Source of the DNA: Andalucia godoyi
Taxonomy: Eukaryota > Discoba > Jakobea > Jakobida > Andaluciidae
Length of the DNA stretch: 64,000 nt
Direction: 5' to 3'
Assembly: GCA_009859145.1 (NCBI GenBank)
Contig: VRVR01000015.1
Coordinates: forward strand, 327,894 to 391,893
Positions 21,157 to 31,565 of the stretch are shown in pieces. Each line of letters begins with the position of its first letter. The first letter of the stretch is position 1. The notes below the pieces were generated by a model. The model was not told where the DNA came from, searched no databases, and saw nothing but the letters and a program-made list of their open reading frames with translations. The position numbers were made by a program, and so were the translations under genes.

Positions 21157-21532
21157 CCTCTGTTCTTTTTTGTGCTTTGTCCTCTCCTAGGTCCGTTTCT
21201 AGTAAAAGCGAGAGAGAAAACAGTAGATCAGAAAAAGAAGATGGAAAATCGAGTTTTGATGGCGATTGGAGAATCCGCGAAGGCTCTTGAGGTTGGGTTT
21301 TTGTTTTCTGCCCACGCCCACCTCCGTAACCCCTTGGCGGGTTACCTTCTTTCTCTCACAGTTTGGCATCACGTGATGCTCAGATTGCAGAGTTCCCCCT
21401 TCCAAATGCAGAATGCAGAATGCACCTCATCATTTAGATGGCTCCTTGTAATATATTCTTGCAGGATTTCGATGGCTACCGCTGTTGTTTGGAATTGTTA
21501 TTGATGGAATTTGTTTTCCGAGTCTGCGGAGA
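21157..21532. promoter_or_regulatory. Divergent intergenic region, LeuRS / LRR protein
   Basis: 375 bp between start codons. TTCTTGCAG at about 21457 resembles an intron acceptor, and a short upstream ORF starts at the ATG at 21472 and ends before the main start, so a 5'UTR intron or uORF is possible. AATGCAG is tandemly repeated near 21405-21420. Confidence 0.5.
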
Positions 21533-23866
21533 ATGTCCAGCGAAGAGTCTGATGAAGAGAGTGTGCAAGCGAGGGCTCCTGCGCCTCTGACCACGGATGT
21601 GTTGTATGAGAACACGGGAGAGTCTGATTACTTGTCATTGCAAGCGTGCGAGATTGCGTTTGAGCCATTGTCCGATATTTCACTGCTGCTGAAGTGCACG
21701 CAGCTGTCTCAGCTTACCATGATTTCGAATTCATTGAGTGATTTTCCACGGAGCTTTTCGTTTACTCCAATTGGATCGACAATTCAGGTGCTGTGTATTG
21801 CGTCGCAGTGTCTGACACGAATGACGTTTCTCGGCCAGCTGCCGCATCTTCGTGAGCTGTACTTGTATGACAATGCAATCGAGTCGATTGATGGTCTCTC
21901 TGGCTGTCCTTCGATTCAGAAACTGTGGATTCACTCCAATCGCATCGACCGCATACAGAATTTGGAGTGTCTGACGGATCTGCGCGAGCTGTGGCTGCAG
22001 GGCAACAGGATTTCAAACTGCAAGGGACTATCATCACTAGTGAATTTGCAAGTACTGAATTTGTCCGGTAATCCAATCTCGCAGTTTTCAGAAATCGAAG
22101 CACTGTCGTCTCTGCCGGCGCTGTTTGATGTTGGTTTTGCCGACCCGCACTTTGCGCCGTGTCCGATTTCGCATTCTGAAGGCTACCGGTCGTTTGTTGT
22201 GCAGTTTTTGAAGGGAGTTCGTATTTTGGACGGAACACTGATTACAGAAGAAGAGAAGAACAGAGTCGAAGACAATTACCTGCAGACGGCACTGGAGTTT
22301 TCAGATCGGATGGACGAATTGAGGAGAACGTCCGAGGCGCAATTGGCGCAAATTGACAATCAAATCCGGGGGTTTCAGGAGCGCTCTCGATTGATGGTGG
22401 ATTCTTTCCAGTCCTCATTGCAGACCCTCGAGGCCGCCATTCACGAAGGCCGGAATGCGATTCAGTCACAGCAAGCCCGCGTGGCTCGAAAGTACGCCAT
22501 GGCTGTCAAGAATTTCAAGGGTTCTTGCGATGATGTGAAGAAGGCGTATGAAGAGGAAATATCGTACTCCATCAAGCGTGACAAGGAGAGGATGCGTTCC
22601 GAAGAACTCTATTACAAGAGGGCTTGCAAATCGGCAGAGACGCTGCGGCAGTGGTTCAAGCTGGTCTACATTCCGCATTCCGTCAAGGTGTCGGAGATGT
22701 TTGAGAAGTCTCCAGAAGCAAAGTTGTTTGCAAGTCTCGCCTTGGATTCCCATTCCGCCCCCCAGAATCCCGACAAGATGACAAGCGTGTCTGCATCGTC
22801 GAACACGCCATCAAAGTCTCCCGCAGGCGGCCGTCCGCCCCTGAAATTGTTCCGCTGTCTCCATATTGCATCGGCACCATTCGATGCGGCGTCCACAAAA
22901 GTGGAGCGTGTATATATTCCTGTCACCCGCGACTTCATGGAACAAGTCCTGGCTGCAGAAGGACGGCTTCCAGCTGTAGGATCCAGGTCCTTGCTGCTGT
23001 TTCGCGATGCTGGTCAAGCGTTCAGCTCCTCTCCCGTTTCTGCTGCAGAAAGTGCTTCTGCTTTGGAACTGCAAGATGCGTCCTCCCTCGTCGTGGCGGT
23101 ATTGGTTGCGCAGTTTGCGCACCCGCTGTCCGTTCGCGAGCATGGAGAGGCTTCTGCGATTCAGATTTCTGCGAATGCAGAAGGATATTTGGGTGAGCAT
23201 GATGTGTGTCTATTTGGCCGTGAATCGACGGCCAAGATTCTCGTTGCATCACATGCATGTCCCAGTTGTCTTCGTGCAGAGTTTCTCTTATTGTTTGTCC
23301 CTCTCCGGGCGCTGTTCTCTGGAGCCGATTTTGAAGCGTTGGAAGTGGATCTGCTTCGGTCGTCGTGGACGTCCTTTGGTTCCTTCATCGGCAACAGCAA
23401 CAGCCGTGCTGGCCTCATCAACGAAAAACTTGTGGAACTTGAGCGCCGCATGCTTGGCGAGTACTTCTCGTTTGTTCGTCAAGTGTGGGATGAGCTGTGG
23501 GATGAAAGGCAGATGAAGGAGGTGCGAGCACGCGAAGAAGAAATGATGTCACTTCAAGCACAGCTGGCTATCTTGGACGCCGAGCTCGACGCCGAGCGAA
23601 TCGAGCAACTGCGGCTGCTTAAGCAGTATCGCCACGACATTCATGCGACTTCCGCGTCCGCCTTCGTCCCGCTCCCTGTTACTCCCGTTAGCACAGCGTC
23701 CTTTTCAAAGGACTCGTCGCAGTACGGTCTTCCATCGCCCTCGAGCTCTGGTTCCGGCTCGTCGTCTGCGCCGTTTGAACCGTCTAACCGTGCAACCAGC
23801 TCGTCACGCGCGTCGTCTTCGCGCCCAGCGTCCAAGGCTGCAATTGTTCGGAAACCAAAGCCATGA
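21533..23866 (+). CDS. LRR plus coiled-coil protein, LRRC9-like
   Basis: 777 aa. Residues about 45-220 hold SDS22-type leucine-rich repeats (LRELYLYDNAIESIDGL, IQKLWIHSNRIDRI, LRELWLQGNRIS, LQVLNLSGNPIS), capped by a FLKGVRILDG LRRcap-like end. A long helical region (about 240-420) follows, rich in Arg/Glu/Lys, with YYKRACKSAETLRQWF. Then comes a folded segment (LKLFRCLHIASAPF to about 640), another short coiled coil (about 650-710) and a Ser/Pro/Arg tail. This order matches LRRC9, a protein of ciliated organisms, although other axonemal LRR proteins are similar. The start is the first in-frame ATG; upstream in-frame codons lack one. Confidence 0.75.
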   Translation: MSSEESDEESVQARAPAPLTTDVLYENTGESDYLSLQACEIAFEPLSDISLLLKCTQLSQLTMISNSLSDFPRSFSFTPIGSTIQVLCIASQCLTRMTFLGQLPHLRELYLYDNAIESIDGLSGCPSIQKLWIHSNRIDRIQNLECLTDLRELWLQGNRISNCKGLSSLVNLQVLNLSGNPISQFSEIEALSSLPALFDVGFADPHFAPCPISHSEGYRSFVVQFLKGVRILDGTLITEEEKNRVEDNYLQTALEFSDRMDELRRTSEAQLAQIDNQIRGFQERSRLMVDSFQSSLQTLEAAIHEGRNAIQSQQARVARKYAMAVKNFKGSCDDVKKAYEEEISYSIKRDKERMRSEELYYKRACKSAETLRQWFKLVYIPHSVKVSEMFEKSPEAKLFASLALDSHSAPQNPDKMTSVSASSNTPSKSPAGGRPPLKLFRCLHIASAPFDAASTKVERVYIPVTRDFMEQVLAAEGRLPAVGSRSLLLFRDAGQAFSSSPVSAAESASALELQDASSLVVAVLVAQFAHPLSVREHGEASAIQISANAEGYLGEHDVCLFGRESTAKILVASHACPSCLRAEFLLLFVPLRALFSGADFEALEVDLLRSSWTSFGSFIGNSNSRAGLINEKLVELERRMLGEYFSFVRQVWDELWDERQMKEVRAREEEMMSLQAQLAILDAELDAERIEQLRLLKQYRHDIHATSASAFVPLPVTPVSTASFSKDSSQYGLPSPSSSGSGSSSAPFEPSNRATSSSRASSSRPASKAAIVRKPKP

Positions 23867-24148
23867 CGATTCGTTTTGCAATTTTTTACTTTCATTTGTA
23901 AATATTCCTTCTTCGTCTTCGTCTTCGTCTTCGTCAGTTGTTTCTTATTTTTATTCGTCTATCAGAAAACACTTATTATTTTCTTTTTTTTCAATATTAA
24001 AGATTCAACAAAAAAAGGAAAAACAAAAACAGTTTCAATTCTCGAATATGCGTATATATATATATGTACAGCCACAACACAGAAAGAAAAAAACGAAACA
24101 GGATTCGACGGAAGATCAGTAGTCCATCGAGCATGAGGCAGAGAGGAT
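23867..24148. other. Convergent intergenic region, LRR protein / bS21m
   Basis: 282 bp. A (TCTTCG)n stretch lies at 23912-23935, AT-rich sequence carries the 3' ends of both genes (AATATTAAAG at 23993), and a TATATATATATA block lies near 24053-24065. Confidence 0.5.
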
Positions 24149-24379
24149 TTAGAAACCTCGGGCTTTCTTCCAGAGAATCCAGCTGATCTGGTCGCGAACA
24201 GCCTTCAGTGCAATGCGGCGTTCTTGCGACTCTCGCTGATGTCGCAGTTCTTCAGATGGTTTCACAAACCGAGTCTGCTGGCGAAGCTGACGAGGCGCAA
24301 GTCCCTCTTGAATCAAGGTGCGCTTCAGCCTACGAAGAGCCTTCTCCACATTACTCCCAACAACCTCAATCGTCAACAT
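24149..24379 (-). CDS. MRPS21: Mitochondrial small-subunit ribosomal protein bS21m
   Basis: 76 aa, the usual length of bacterial-type S21. MLTIEVVGSNVEKALRRLKR is the family's N-terminal strand-helix, followed by the basic RQLRQQTRFVKPSEELRHQRE region shared with bacterial S21. It binds near the decoding platform of the small ribosomal subunit. There is no cleavable presequence, as is common for this protein. The start is the ATG at 24379; codons in frame further upstream have no ATG and lie outside the conserved domain. A plastid origin is possible, but no other plastid signs occur in the window. Confidence 0.88.
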   Translation of the reverse strand: MLTIEVVGSNVEKALRRLKRTLIQEGLAPRQLRQQTRFVKPSEELRHQRESQERRIALKAVRDQISWILWKKARGF

Positions 24380-24667
24380 CTCTCCAACCGCAAAAACGAA
24401 CACTGAGAATATGTATGCGCCAGTAATTTTAATTTAATATTTTAAAAAATTTCGCACCAAAAAAGCAGAGCTTGGAAAACCCAATACAAAACGACAGAAA
24501 AGACAGTCCCATTGAAAGGAGTGAAAGGGAGGGTTAATGTTTATATGTGTACTTTGTATTGTGCACGGGAGCAAGCAACCCTAAGTGGGGCATTGTTTAT
24601 TGGACGGTTTTTTTGTTGTTACGACCGACAGCTCAATGCAACCACTGTGGAATCTTGGTGTGTTCTC

Positions 24668-26197
24668 TCATGTGGTGTTGGTGATGGTGGCGGCTGCCTC
24701 GTCGAGGCGCTCGTCCTTTTCTTCCTGCGCAGACCACTTCTGGTCCACAGTGCTTGCTGCTTCTTCCCGCGGCGTTGGAATTCTCTCGCGAACCACATTG
24801 CCAGCATGAACGTAAATGTCGCGGAACAGATGTTTCTTGGACGGATCGCCGAAGAATGCTGCGTGCCACGCATCGACGTCATCTGCGTAGACATGATGCC
24901 CGCCAGCGCACTCCCTGACGATCACGGGACCTTTTAGACTGCGTGCAGCTTCAAGATACGGATCTCTTCTCATCCACGAATGCGATCCGCGGATCAGCAA
25001 CACCGGGATGCTTTCATCAAGTCGATGAATTCGCCTCAGCATCGGAAGCGCAGCAAATCCAAGGCTTCGGGTCATCGCCCCAAATGCATGCTCTCCCATC
25101 GCCGGTTTCTGTGCACTGATTTCGTAAATGTAGTCCAGGATGCGCTTGTCGTTCGGGAACAGATCTTCGAATCGGTGGAAGAAATCCGGCCGGAATCGGT
25201 GGACTAACCAGGGGCCCATCGGTCCCGAAGTCCGCACAATGCTGAGCGGTGCATTGGTCATTCCACCAAATGCAGCCGCGAGAATCCGCCAGCGCAGAGG
25301 AATGCGACGATTTGCATCTGCTGGTTTTTCAGGGAACCCCCACGGGTCCGCCAGGATCAGTCGATCCACATTCTGTGGATATTTGAGGGCGTACGACGCT
25401 GCAAGATATCCGCCCATGGAGTGGCCGCAGAGCGTAAACTTCTTCCCGTTACCCAGCTCCTCGCCCATCGATTTTCTCCAAGCTTCAAACGTCTCGATGA
25501 AGTACGTCTCGGCCAGCATTGGAGACACTTTCAGCGTGCAATCCTTTAGTTTTTCAATTTCCGTTCCCAGCGGCATCGATGGCTTCTTCTTTTTCTTTTC
25601 GTTCTTCTCTGCATTCGCCACTGACGCCACTGACGCCGGTGCAGCCTGAACGCCACCCACAACACCGTCGCCGTCGGCAGCGTCGTCGCCGTCGTCGTCG
25701 TCTTGGATTGTGTTTTCAGCAGCCGAAAACACTTCATTTGGGAGCGTTGGACGGATGTGTTTAAGCACAGAAAATGGCATTCGGGAAGATCGGCCAAAGC
25801 CAGCCAAATCCACAGCATAGACTCGATAATCCTTTGCGAATGCATCGAGCGACTTGATCCAAAACGGCCCAGACCCACCAAACCCATGCATCAACACCAG
25901 CGGAGGCTTGCTCGGGTCTCCCACAATTATTGTGTTGATGTGATATTCCTTTCCATTCTCAAGCTTTGCAATCGATACAAACTTTTGCTCTCTCGGCGAC
26001 GTCACTGCTTCCAAAACACGCTGCTCTGCAAGAAAGAGCGAGTACGCCGATGTCGGTCTCCAGTACGGTCTTGGAACCCACGAAAACAGTCCAGAGCGAC
26101 GCGGAGGGTCTATTACATGGTTGTGATTGCCCATGCTCGACGGACCCCCGTTCTCTTCAGCTGCTGCACTAGTCATCGAACTAACAGCAGACGACAT
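24668..26197 (-). CDS. Alpha/beta hydrolase of the ABHD4/ABHD5 (CGI-58) family
   Basis: 509 aa. Alpha/beta hydrolase core: oxyanion strand LVLMHGFGGSG, YAVDLAGFGRSSR, and nucleophile elbow CGHSMGG with Ser260. Near the C-terminus GGHHVYAD supplies the His and also forms the HxxxxD motif seen in CGI-58 proteins. Animal ABHD5 has lost the Ser, whereas this protein and plant CGI-58 keep it, so catalytic activity (lysophospholipase, N-acyl-phospholipid hydrolase or acyltransferase) is plausible. An acidic and Ala-rich, Lys-ended insert (about 155-215, DDDDGDDAADGD) splits the core before the nucleophile. Likely roles are phospholipid and lipid-droplet metabolism. No membrane helix is seen. Confidence 0.85.
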   Translation of the reverse strand: MSSAVSSMTSAAAEENGGPSSMGNHNHVIDPPRRSGLFSWVPRPYWRPTSAYSLFLAEQRVLEAVTSPREQKFVSIAKLENGKEYHINTIIVGDPSKPPLVLMHGFGGSGPFWIKSLDAFAKDYRVYAVDLAGFGRSSRMPFSVLKHIRPTLPNEVFSAAENTIQDDDDGDDAADGDGVVGGVQAAPASVASVANAEKNEKKKKKPSMPLGTEIEKLKDCTLKVSPMLAETYFIETFEAWRKSMGEELGNGKKFTLCGHSMGGYLAASYALKYPQNVDRLILADPWGFPEKPADANRRIPLRWRILAAAFGGMTNAPLSIVRTSGPMGPWLVHRFRPDFFHRFEDLFPNDKRILDYIYEISAQKPAMGEHAFGAMTRSLGFAALPMLRRIHRLDESIPVLLIRGSHSWMRRDPYLEAARSLKGPVIVRECAGGHHVYADDVDAWHAAFFGDPSKKHLFRDIYVHAGNVVRERIPTPREEAASTVDQKWSAQEEKDERLDEAAATITNTT

Positions 26198-26860
26198 GAT
26201 GCGAGCAACCGACGGAGACCGCGATGCAAAGATGAATCGACGCGCTTTCGAAATACTACGCGTCAGTTTGCACAGAGACTGTTGACTTTGGTATCAACCC
26301 CGCTTCCTCCCCGTACTGGTAAAAATCTAATCTAAAATAAAAAAAGACAACCAAAAAAACAAACGAAAAAACAAACGAGTAGCAATGCCCAATTAGCAAC
26401 TAACGAATAATCAACAGTGAATAAACCAGGCGGAAGAACAAGTGTACGTAATCGTTAAAAGAGGCTGCATCTTCTGGCACGATCATCAGATCTCCAATTC
26501 TCCGTACATGGAAAGGGGACGAATCAGAAAGAAAGGGGAAAAGGCGGCATTTCGGCAAATCAAAAAAAGGAAATAGTGAGGAAGTTGACTCAAGCTCATG
26601 TTACAGAAAACGGGAAAAACCTCAAGCGCATTCTTTCGCACTTTCATAGTCGTTTCGTTCCTTTAATCTTCTCCAACCAAAAGAAGTGCCTCTGTTTCCT
26701 TACTTCTATTTTTCCTTTCTTTTTCTTCTTCTTCTTCTTTGTGTGCGTGTTTGTTGTTGTTGGTGAAGTTGAGCGAGTCAGTGGGTGTGGGTGGGTGAGT
26801 GGGTGAGCGGGGTGGTGAGAGGTGTTTCTGTTTGTCATTGTATTTAAGCACCACTTTGAA
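26198..26860. promoter_or_regulatory. Divergent intergenic region, ABHD / AFG1
   Basis: About 660 bp. A-rich near 26335-26380, pyrimidine-rich (TTCTTC/TTTC) at 26700-26740, and GTGGGTGAGTGGGTGAGCGGG repeats at 26785-26815 just upstream of the AFG1 start. No RNA gene seen. Confidence 0.5.
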
Positions 26861-28222
26861 ATGTATCTGGCATCACGAAGCTTGTGCAGGAGGATCTACT
26901 ACTACGGCAGCGGCGGTGTTCGCACGATTGTGACACTGACTCCTGAAATACTAGCACAGTATGCGAAGCCTGAAGGTCCGATTGCGACGTATGAGAATTT
27001 GATTGCGAATGATCTGTTCACGCGAGATCCGCAGCAGCTCCAGTCGTTGGAAATTCTCCAGACCCTTCATGAACGGCTGCTTTCTTATGCGCCGCCGCCT
27101 TCCTCTTTCGTCGACGGAAAAGCTTCGTCAAAAGGATCCTTGTTTCGCAAACTGTTCAAAGCAAGCTTGTTTTCTGCTGCTGCTGGTGATGCAGCAGCAT
27201 CATCATCATCATCATCATCATCATGGTCGTCGTCGTCGTCGGGATCCGCGGTTCCTAAGGGGGTCTACCTGTGGGGAGGCGTCGGGTGTGGCAAAACGAC
27301 AGTCATGGACATCTTCTACGGGAGTGTTCCGGTGAGTGGAAAGCGCCGAATCCACTTTCACGAATTCATGCTCAATGTACACACGCGCATCCACCGACTG
27401 CGTACCAATACACCTGGTGGGTTCGTCGGCGACCCCGTGCCTCCGATTGTCGAGGCAATGATGAAAGAGGCGTGGCTGTATTGTTTTGACGAGATGCAGT
27501 GCTATGACATCGCGAATGCAATGATCTTGAGACGACTGTTCGAGGAAATGTTTTCGCACGGCGCAGTTGTGGTGACAACTTCGAACAGGGTCCCGGATGA
27601 CTTGTATAAGAACGGGATGCAGAGAGAGTTCTTCATTCCTTTCATCCACTTGATTCGAGAAAAATGCACAGTGCACCATTTGGCAAGCAAGACGGATTAC
27701 AGATTGACCGGTCATTTGTCTTCCAAGACTTACTTGTCCCCGCTCACGCCACAGAATCAAGAGGAAGTAAGCCGTGTGTTCTCATTGCTCACTCACAATG
27801 AGGAGCTGTCCGAGATCACACTTCATGTCAAGGGTCGGCAACTGCATGTCCGAGAATCGGCGCGTGGAGTTGCGCGCTTCACATTTGATGAGCTTTGCAG
27901 ACCAGCACTCGGAGTCGTTGACTATCTTGCGATTGCTTCCCATTTTCATACCATCATTCTCACAGGCGTGCCCAAGATGACGATTTCCGATCGAAACGAA
28001 GTGCGCAGGCTCATCATGCTCATCGACGCTCTGTACGATCATCGATGCAAGGTCGTGATTCTTGCGGACTCGCTTCCTCCAATGCTGTACGAAAAGAACA
28101 CAAACGGCAGCGAAGACGAAAACTTTGCGTGGGATCGCTGCGTCTCTCGCATGATTGAGATGCAAACCCGCGAGTATTTGGAGAGTGTCCACAAATCAGA
28201 AAGTCAAGTGCTTGCATCTTAG
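26861..28222 (+). CDS. AFG1: AFG1/LACE1-type mitochondrial AAA ATPase
   Basis: 453 aa. The start at 26861 gives a basic, Ser/Tyr-rich N-terminus ([10 protein letters not shown]) that looks like a mitochondrial presequence. Family features in order: [16 protein letters not shown], Walker [11 protein letters not shown] (Lys145), [22 protein letters not shown] (Walker B region), [13 protein letters not shown] and [11 protein letters not shown]1 proteins are inner-membrane-associated P-loop ATPases that help turn over or fold respiratory-chain subunits. A poly-Ser run encoded by (CAT/CAG)n (27190-27240) sits just before the Walker A and is an unusual insertion. Identification is strong. Confidence 0.94.
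   Translation: MYLASRSLCRRIYYYGSGGVRTIVTLTPEILAQYAKPEGPIATYENLIANDLFTRDPQQLQSLEILQTLHERLLSYAPPPSSFVDGKASSKGSLFRKLFKASLFSAAAGDAAASSSSSSSSWSSSSSGSAVPKGVYLWGGVGCGKTTVMDIFYGSVPVSGKRRIHFHEFMLNVHTRIHRLRTNTPGGFVGDPVPPIVEAMMKEAWLYCFDEMQCYDIANAMILRRLFEEMFSHGAVVVTTSNRVPDDLYKNGMQREFFIPFIHLIREKCTVHHLASKTDYRLTGHLSSKTYLSPLTPQNQEEVSRVFSLLTHNEELSEITLHVKGRQLHVRESARGVARFTFDELCRPALGVVDYLAIASHFHTIILTGVPKMTISDRNEVRRLIMLIDALYDHRCKVVILADSLPPMLYEKNTNGSEDENFAWDRCVSRMIEMQTREYLESVHKSESQVLAS
27190..27240. repeat. Coding trinucleotide repeat (CAGCAT/CGT)n in AFG1
   Basis: An imperfect triplet tract read directly as Ala then about a dozen Ser plus one Trp codon; it lies within the coding frame upstream of the P-loop. Confidence 0.85.
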
Positions 28223-28325
28223 TCCGTAGATGTATATTTTTGATGAGAGTCGCCCGAGCCTGGTGTCGAATCTCTTTGGTAGGGCCTATTGGCTTTGGAT
28301 AAATTCCAAGACTCCACGAAGCACG

Positions 28326-29567
28326 TTACTCGGGGGGTCTTGCCGCTCCAAGCGACGTCGTCGCAATTCCAGCAGCTGTTTGCACCAGGTCTCGTAGCGG
28401 GGGCTCTGGGATGATAGGGTGCTGCGCGAAGTTTTGAACTGCTTGCAAGTAAACGTGTCCGATGGGTCTTCTTTGTTCTTTTGCGCCCGCGCCTGGGTTC
28501 TCAGCCTCTGCGGCGTCTAGCGGTGATGGCGCAATGCAAACAGGTGAGATGCCCTGCTCATTGCCGATCTCTTTGGTTGCCGGTGTTTCCAGCACTCGGG
28601 GTCTCTTTGACGCGGGTTCGCAGATCGGGGATTCGTGCGTCTCGATGGCCAGAGGGCTGTTCGAACAATCAGCACTTCCTGATTCGCTGTTCCGCGATCT
28701 GGATGACTGGCTGGTTCGAGGATCGATGCTTGACGGTGTACTTGGCGACAGGCCCGTGTTGTCGGAGACTGCACCGTGTCCGTCGCAAAGAGACACAGTT
28801 GCTGCGGAGATATTCGCACTGTGAGCATGTGCAGATGTGGACGATGCAGGGATTGGTGGTGCTTCGGGCTTCACAGCATCTGGCTGCTGTTTCACGAGTT
28901 CCCATGTCATAGGAATATCAGAGTGCCGTTGGAAAATCTTCGGTTTCGCCTTCAAAAGGCCTCGTAATTGCTGATTCGTTGTATCATATCCGAATGTTTT
29001 CTGCAGTTCTGTTTGGATGCTGGTTACACGCAGCGGTTGTCCGGTGGTTTCCAACACCCGAACCACGAGGAGTTGCAGAATCCCCGTCTTCCGCCGTTTC
29101 TTAGCCACCTGTGGTTGTTCACTGCTGCTGCAATGGATGATGGAAAGATCCACAGCATCCTGTTTCTCTCGGATATTGTCGTCCCGATTTGTCGGAGCTT
29201 CACGAGTCACCTTGTACTTGCTAACCACATCTCCCGCATTTCCAGTCTGTAGCTCTCGATCTATGGCGCGTGGATCAAAAAGGAAGCCTTCCGTATGCGT
29301 GCCCCTGCTTACGCACAGAGTCGCTGCCGGCGGCGTTTGCATGGCAGTTTGCTCCGTCATTGACGACGCCTCGAACAAGTCATGAACAAGCCGCATCAGG
29401 ACCGACCGCTCACGAATGAGATCGACGACGAGGAATTTGAGTTCCGTTTTGTTTAGCTGGTTCAGGCGGCTGTCTTGCAATTCATCCAAATCATCCTCAA
29501 ACAACACAGAGGATCCGTATTCATAGACTGGTTCGTCTGCAGCACTTGTCTTTTGTCGCGTCGACAT
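28326..29567 (-). CDS. Unrecognised protein with a winged-helix-like segment
   Basis: 413 aa. An acidic N-terminus is followed by a helical segment at about 30-60 (LNQLNKTELKFLVVDLIRE). A basic KKRRK patch at about 155 precedes a compact segment (about 158-222): GILQLLVVRVLETTGQPLR, TSIQTELQKTFGYD and QQLRGLLKAKPKIFQRH. Its helix-turn-helix then strand pattern resembles winged-helix domains such as HARE-HTH or H15, but I cannot place it in a family. The C-terminal half is Ser/Pro-rich with a second basic SKRPR patch. I infer a nuclear protein. It ends 103 bp from the convergent AFG1 gene. Confidence 0.7.
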   Translation of the reverse strand: MSTRQKTSAADEPVYEYGSSVLFEDDLDELQDSRLNQLNKTELKFLVVDLIRERSVLMRLVHDLFEASSMTEQTAMQTPPAATLCVSRGTHTEGFLFDPRAIDRELQTGNAGDVVSKYKVTREAPTNRDDNIREKQDAVDLSIIHCSSSEQPQVAKKRRKTGILQLLVVRVLETTGQPLRVTSIQTELQKTFGYDTTNQQLRGLLKAKPKIFQRHSDIPMTWELVKQQPDAVKPEAPPIPASSTSAHAHSANISAATVSLCDGHGAVSDNTGLSPSTPSSIDPRTSQSSRSRNSESGSADCSNSPLAIETHESPICEPASKRPRVLETPATKEIGNEQGISPVCIAPSPLDAAEAENPGAGAKEQRRPIGHVYLQAVQNFAQHPIIPEPPLRDLVQTAAGIATTSLGAARPPE

Positions 29568-30095
29568 TTTCCAATCTCACGCTTTACGATTTCCTGCTCT
29601 CTGTTTCGCTAACGCTGTCGCTTCTTTTTGGCTGTTCGTGCTGTGGAGGATTGACCCAAAAAAAGAAAGGGGAGGGGACAGAGAAGAGAAGGGGAAAATA
29701 ATAAAATGCAAAGGAATCAAGATTCACGATAAACACATTCAAAAAGCAAGCCTATATATATGCGTGTGTGTGTGTGTGTGTGTGTGTGCGTGACTCGGAG
29801 AACGCCAAGGTTTTTCCCGCGAGACGCCGAGACACAAAAGCCAGCTCGTTGGGCGGGCTTTCTGTAGTCGTGTTCTTATTACAACCGATGCTTCTTCGTT
29901 CATTTCTTGCTAATTTTGTTCACCCCTCCTTTTTACCATCGAAGGTTGTACTTTACGGACGTGCTACACAGCAAAAACAACCAATCCAACAGCAGCTGCA
30001 ACAAAAACAACAAACACGAATACAGTATCATGATGGGAAGGAAACTGAGGTAAGGGAAGGTTGTCGAGATGAGAGAGGCAGGAAGCATGGCAAGC
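29568..30095. other. Intergenic region between two minus-strand genes (winged-helix-like / catalase 1)
   Basis: About 530 bp. Poly-purine near 29655-29705, TATATATATG at 29753 followed by a GT dinucleotide run (29763-29789), then AT-rich and CAA-rich sequence near 29970-30020. It holds the promoter of the upstream (28.3 kb) gene and the 3' end of catalase 1. Confidence 0.5.
29763..29789. repeat. (GT)n microsatellite
   Basis: About twelve GT units read directly, next to a TATATATA run. Confidence 0.9.
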
Positions 30096-31565
30096 CTACA
30101 AGTTGAGAGCCTTCTTGAGCTTGAGACCGAGCGTCTGGTCCATCTGCTCAAAGTGCGACACAATGATTTTTCTGCACTCCGTGGAGCACTTCGGATGCGC
30201 AAGGGTCCCGAGGATTCTCTTGAAAAATCGTTCTCTGCGCTCCGCATCAAACGTTAAGTACCGTGCTCGAGCCTGCGAGAAATCATCGACCTTGGTGATG
30301 GGAGCCTTGACCTTCTTTCCGTACATTCCCTGCGCCACGAGCGGCGTCTTTTGCTCTGCATGTCTCGTCGGATCAAAGCGTGATGGGAAGTAGTTCACTT
30401 CTTTTTCTCGGAGCACAAACGTACCTTGGCCATCGTAAATGGGGTTCCGGAATACGCAGCGCGGAGCATTCACAGGGAGCAGATTGAAGTTGTTTCCAAG
30501 TCGGTGGCGCTGAGTATCGAGGTACGAGAAAACACGGGTCTGCAGGAGCTTATCCTGAGATAGGGCGACACCTGGAACGATGTTGGAGGGGCAGAATGCC
30601 AGCTGTTCGTTCTCTGCGTGGAACTCGGTGTTTTGGTTCAGCACAAGTCGACCGACGGTGTACAGCGGGAATCGGTCCTCAGGCCAGGTCTTCGTGACGT
30701 CAAATGGATCAAACTCGAGAGACTCTGCAAGAGACGGGTCCATGTACTGCATCCGGAGAGTCCACTCGGGGAAATCCCCGCGTGCAATGGCCTCATGCAA
30801 GTCGAGCTGCGCATGCTGGTGATTCGTTCCTCCAACCACGATTGCTTGGTCTTCCAACAAGTTCCTCACACCCTGTTTCGGCACCCAGTGGTATTTGACC
30901 AACGTTTCGCGGCCATCGCGGGTGATCCAGTGGTATGTGTGCACGCCAAATCCCTCCATATGGCGATAGTCCTGCGGAATGCCGCAGTCATCTTGCAAAA
31001 ACGTCATCATGTGCAAATGCTGCGGGCCCAAAGCAGAGAAGAAGTCCCAGACGCGCCAGAACTCCTGTAGGTTGTTTCTCGGATTTGGCTTGAATGCATG
31101 GACCATTGATGGAAACAGCATGCCATCGCGGATGAAAAACACCGGGAAGTTGTTGCCAACGATGTCGTAGTTTCCCTCGCGAGTGTAAAATTTGACTGCG
31201 AATCCTCGCGGATCTCGCAGAGTTTCCGGCGATCCACGAGGATGGACAACAGTCGAGAAGCGCACAACAACAGGTGTCTTTGTGCCAGGCGCACGCAAAA
31301 AGTCGGCGGCTGTGCGGTCAGACACGTCGGCCGTGCACTCGAAGTATCCCTTCGCGGATGCTCCCACTGCATGGACGACTCGCTCAGGGATTTTTTCACG
31401 GTGGAACGCAGCGAGTCTCGAAACAAGAAGATGGTCTTCCAGAAGAATCGGTCCGCGGTTGCCGACAGTCAGCGGCTGCATCACGTTCCACACTGGACTG
31501 CCATTGATGTCCGAAAACACAGGTCCGTCCTGGCGATCACGAGGCGTCACATACTCGGGATTCAT
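30096..31565 (-). CDS. CAT: Heme catalase 1
   Basis: 489 aa, monofunctional small-subunit catalase that splits hydrogen peroxide into water and oxygen. Distal His65 lies in [20 protein letters not shown] carries the catalytic Asn, and proximal heme ligand Tyr348 lies in VFSYLDTQRHRLG. PRDRQDGPVFSDINGSP and HAFKPNPR are also family hallmarks. The start is the ATG at 31565; upstream in-frame codons (Lys/Arg/Glu-rich) have no ATG. The C-terminus LKKALNL is not a canonical SKL-type peroxisomal signal. A second catalase lies about 13 kb away at 44637 with the active residues at identical numbers, but substantially different sequence. Confidence 0.96.
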   Translation of the reverse strand: MNPEYVTPRDRQDGPVFSDINGSPVWNVMQPLTVGNRGPILLEDHLLVSRLAAFHREKIPERVVHAVGASAKGYFECTADVSDRTAADFLRAPGTKTPVVVRFSTVVHPRGSPETLRDPRGFAVKFYTREGNYDIVGNNFPVFFIRDGMLFPSMVHAFKPNPRNNLQEFWRVWDFFSALGPQHLHMMTFLQDDCGIPQDYRHMEGFGVHTYHWITRDGRETLVKYHWVPKQGVRNLLEDQAIVVGGTNHQHAQLDLHEAIARGDFPEWTLRMQYMDPSLAESLEFDPFDVTKTWPEDRFPLYTVGRLVLNQNTEFHAENEQLAFCPSNIVPGVALSQDKLLQTRVFSYLDTQRHRLGNNFNLLPVNAPRCVFRNPIYDGQGTFVLREKEVNYFPSRFDPTRHAEQKTPLVAQGMYGKKVKAPITKVDDFSQARARYLTFDAERRERFFKRILGTLAHPKCSTECRKIIVSHFEQMDQTLGLKLKKALNL

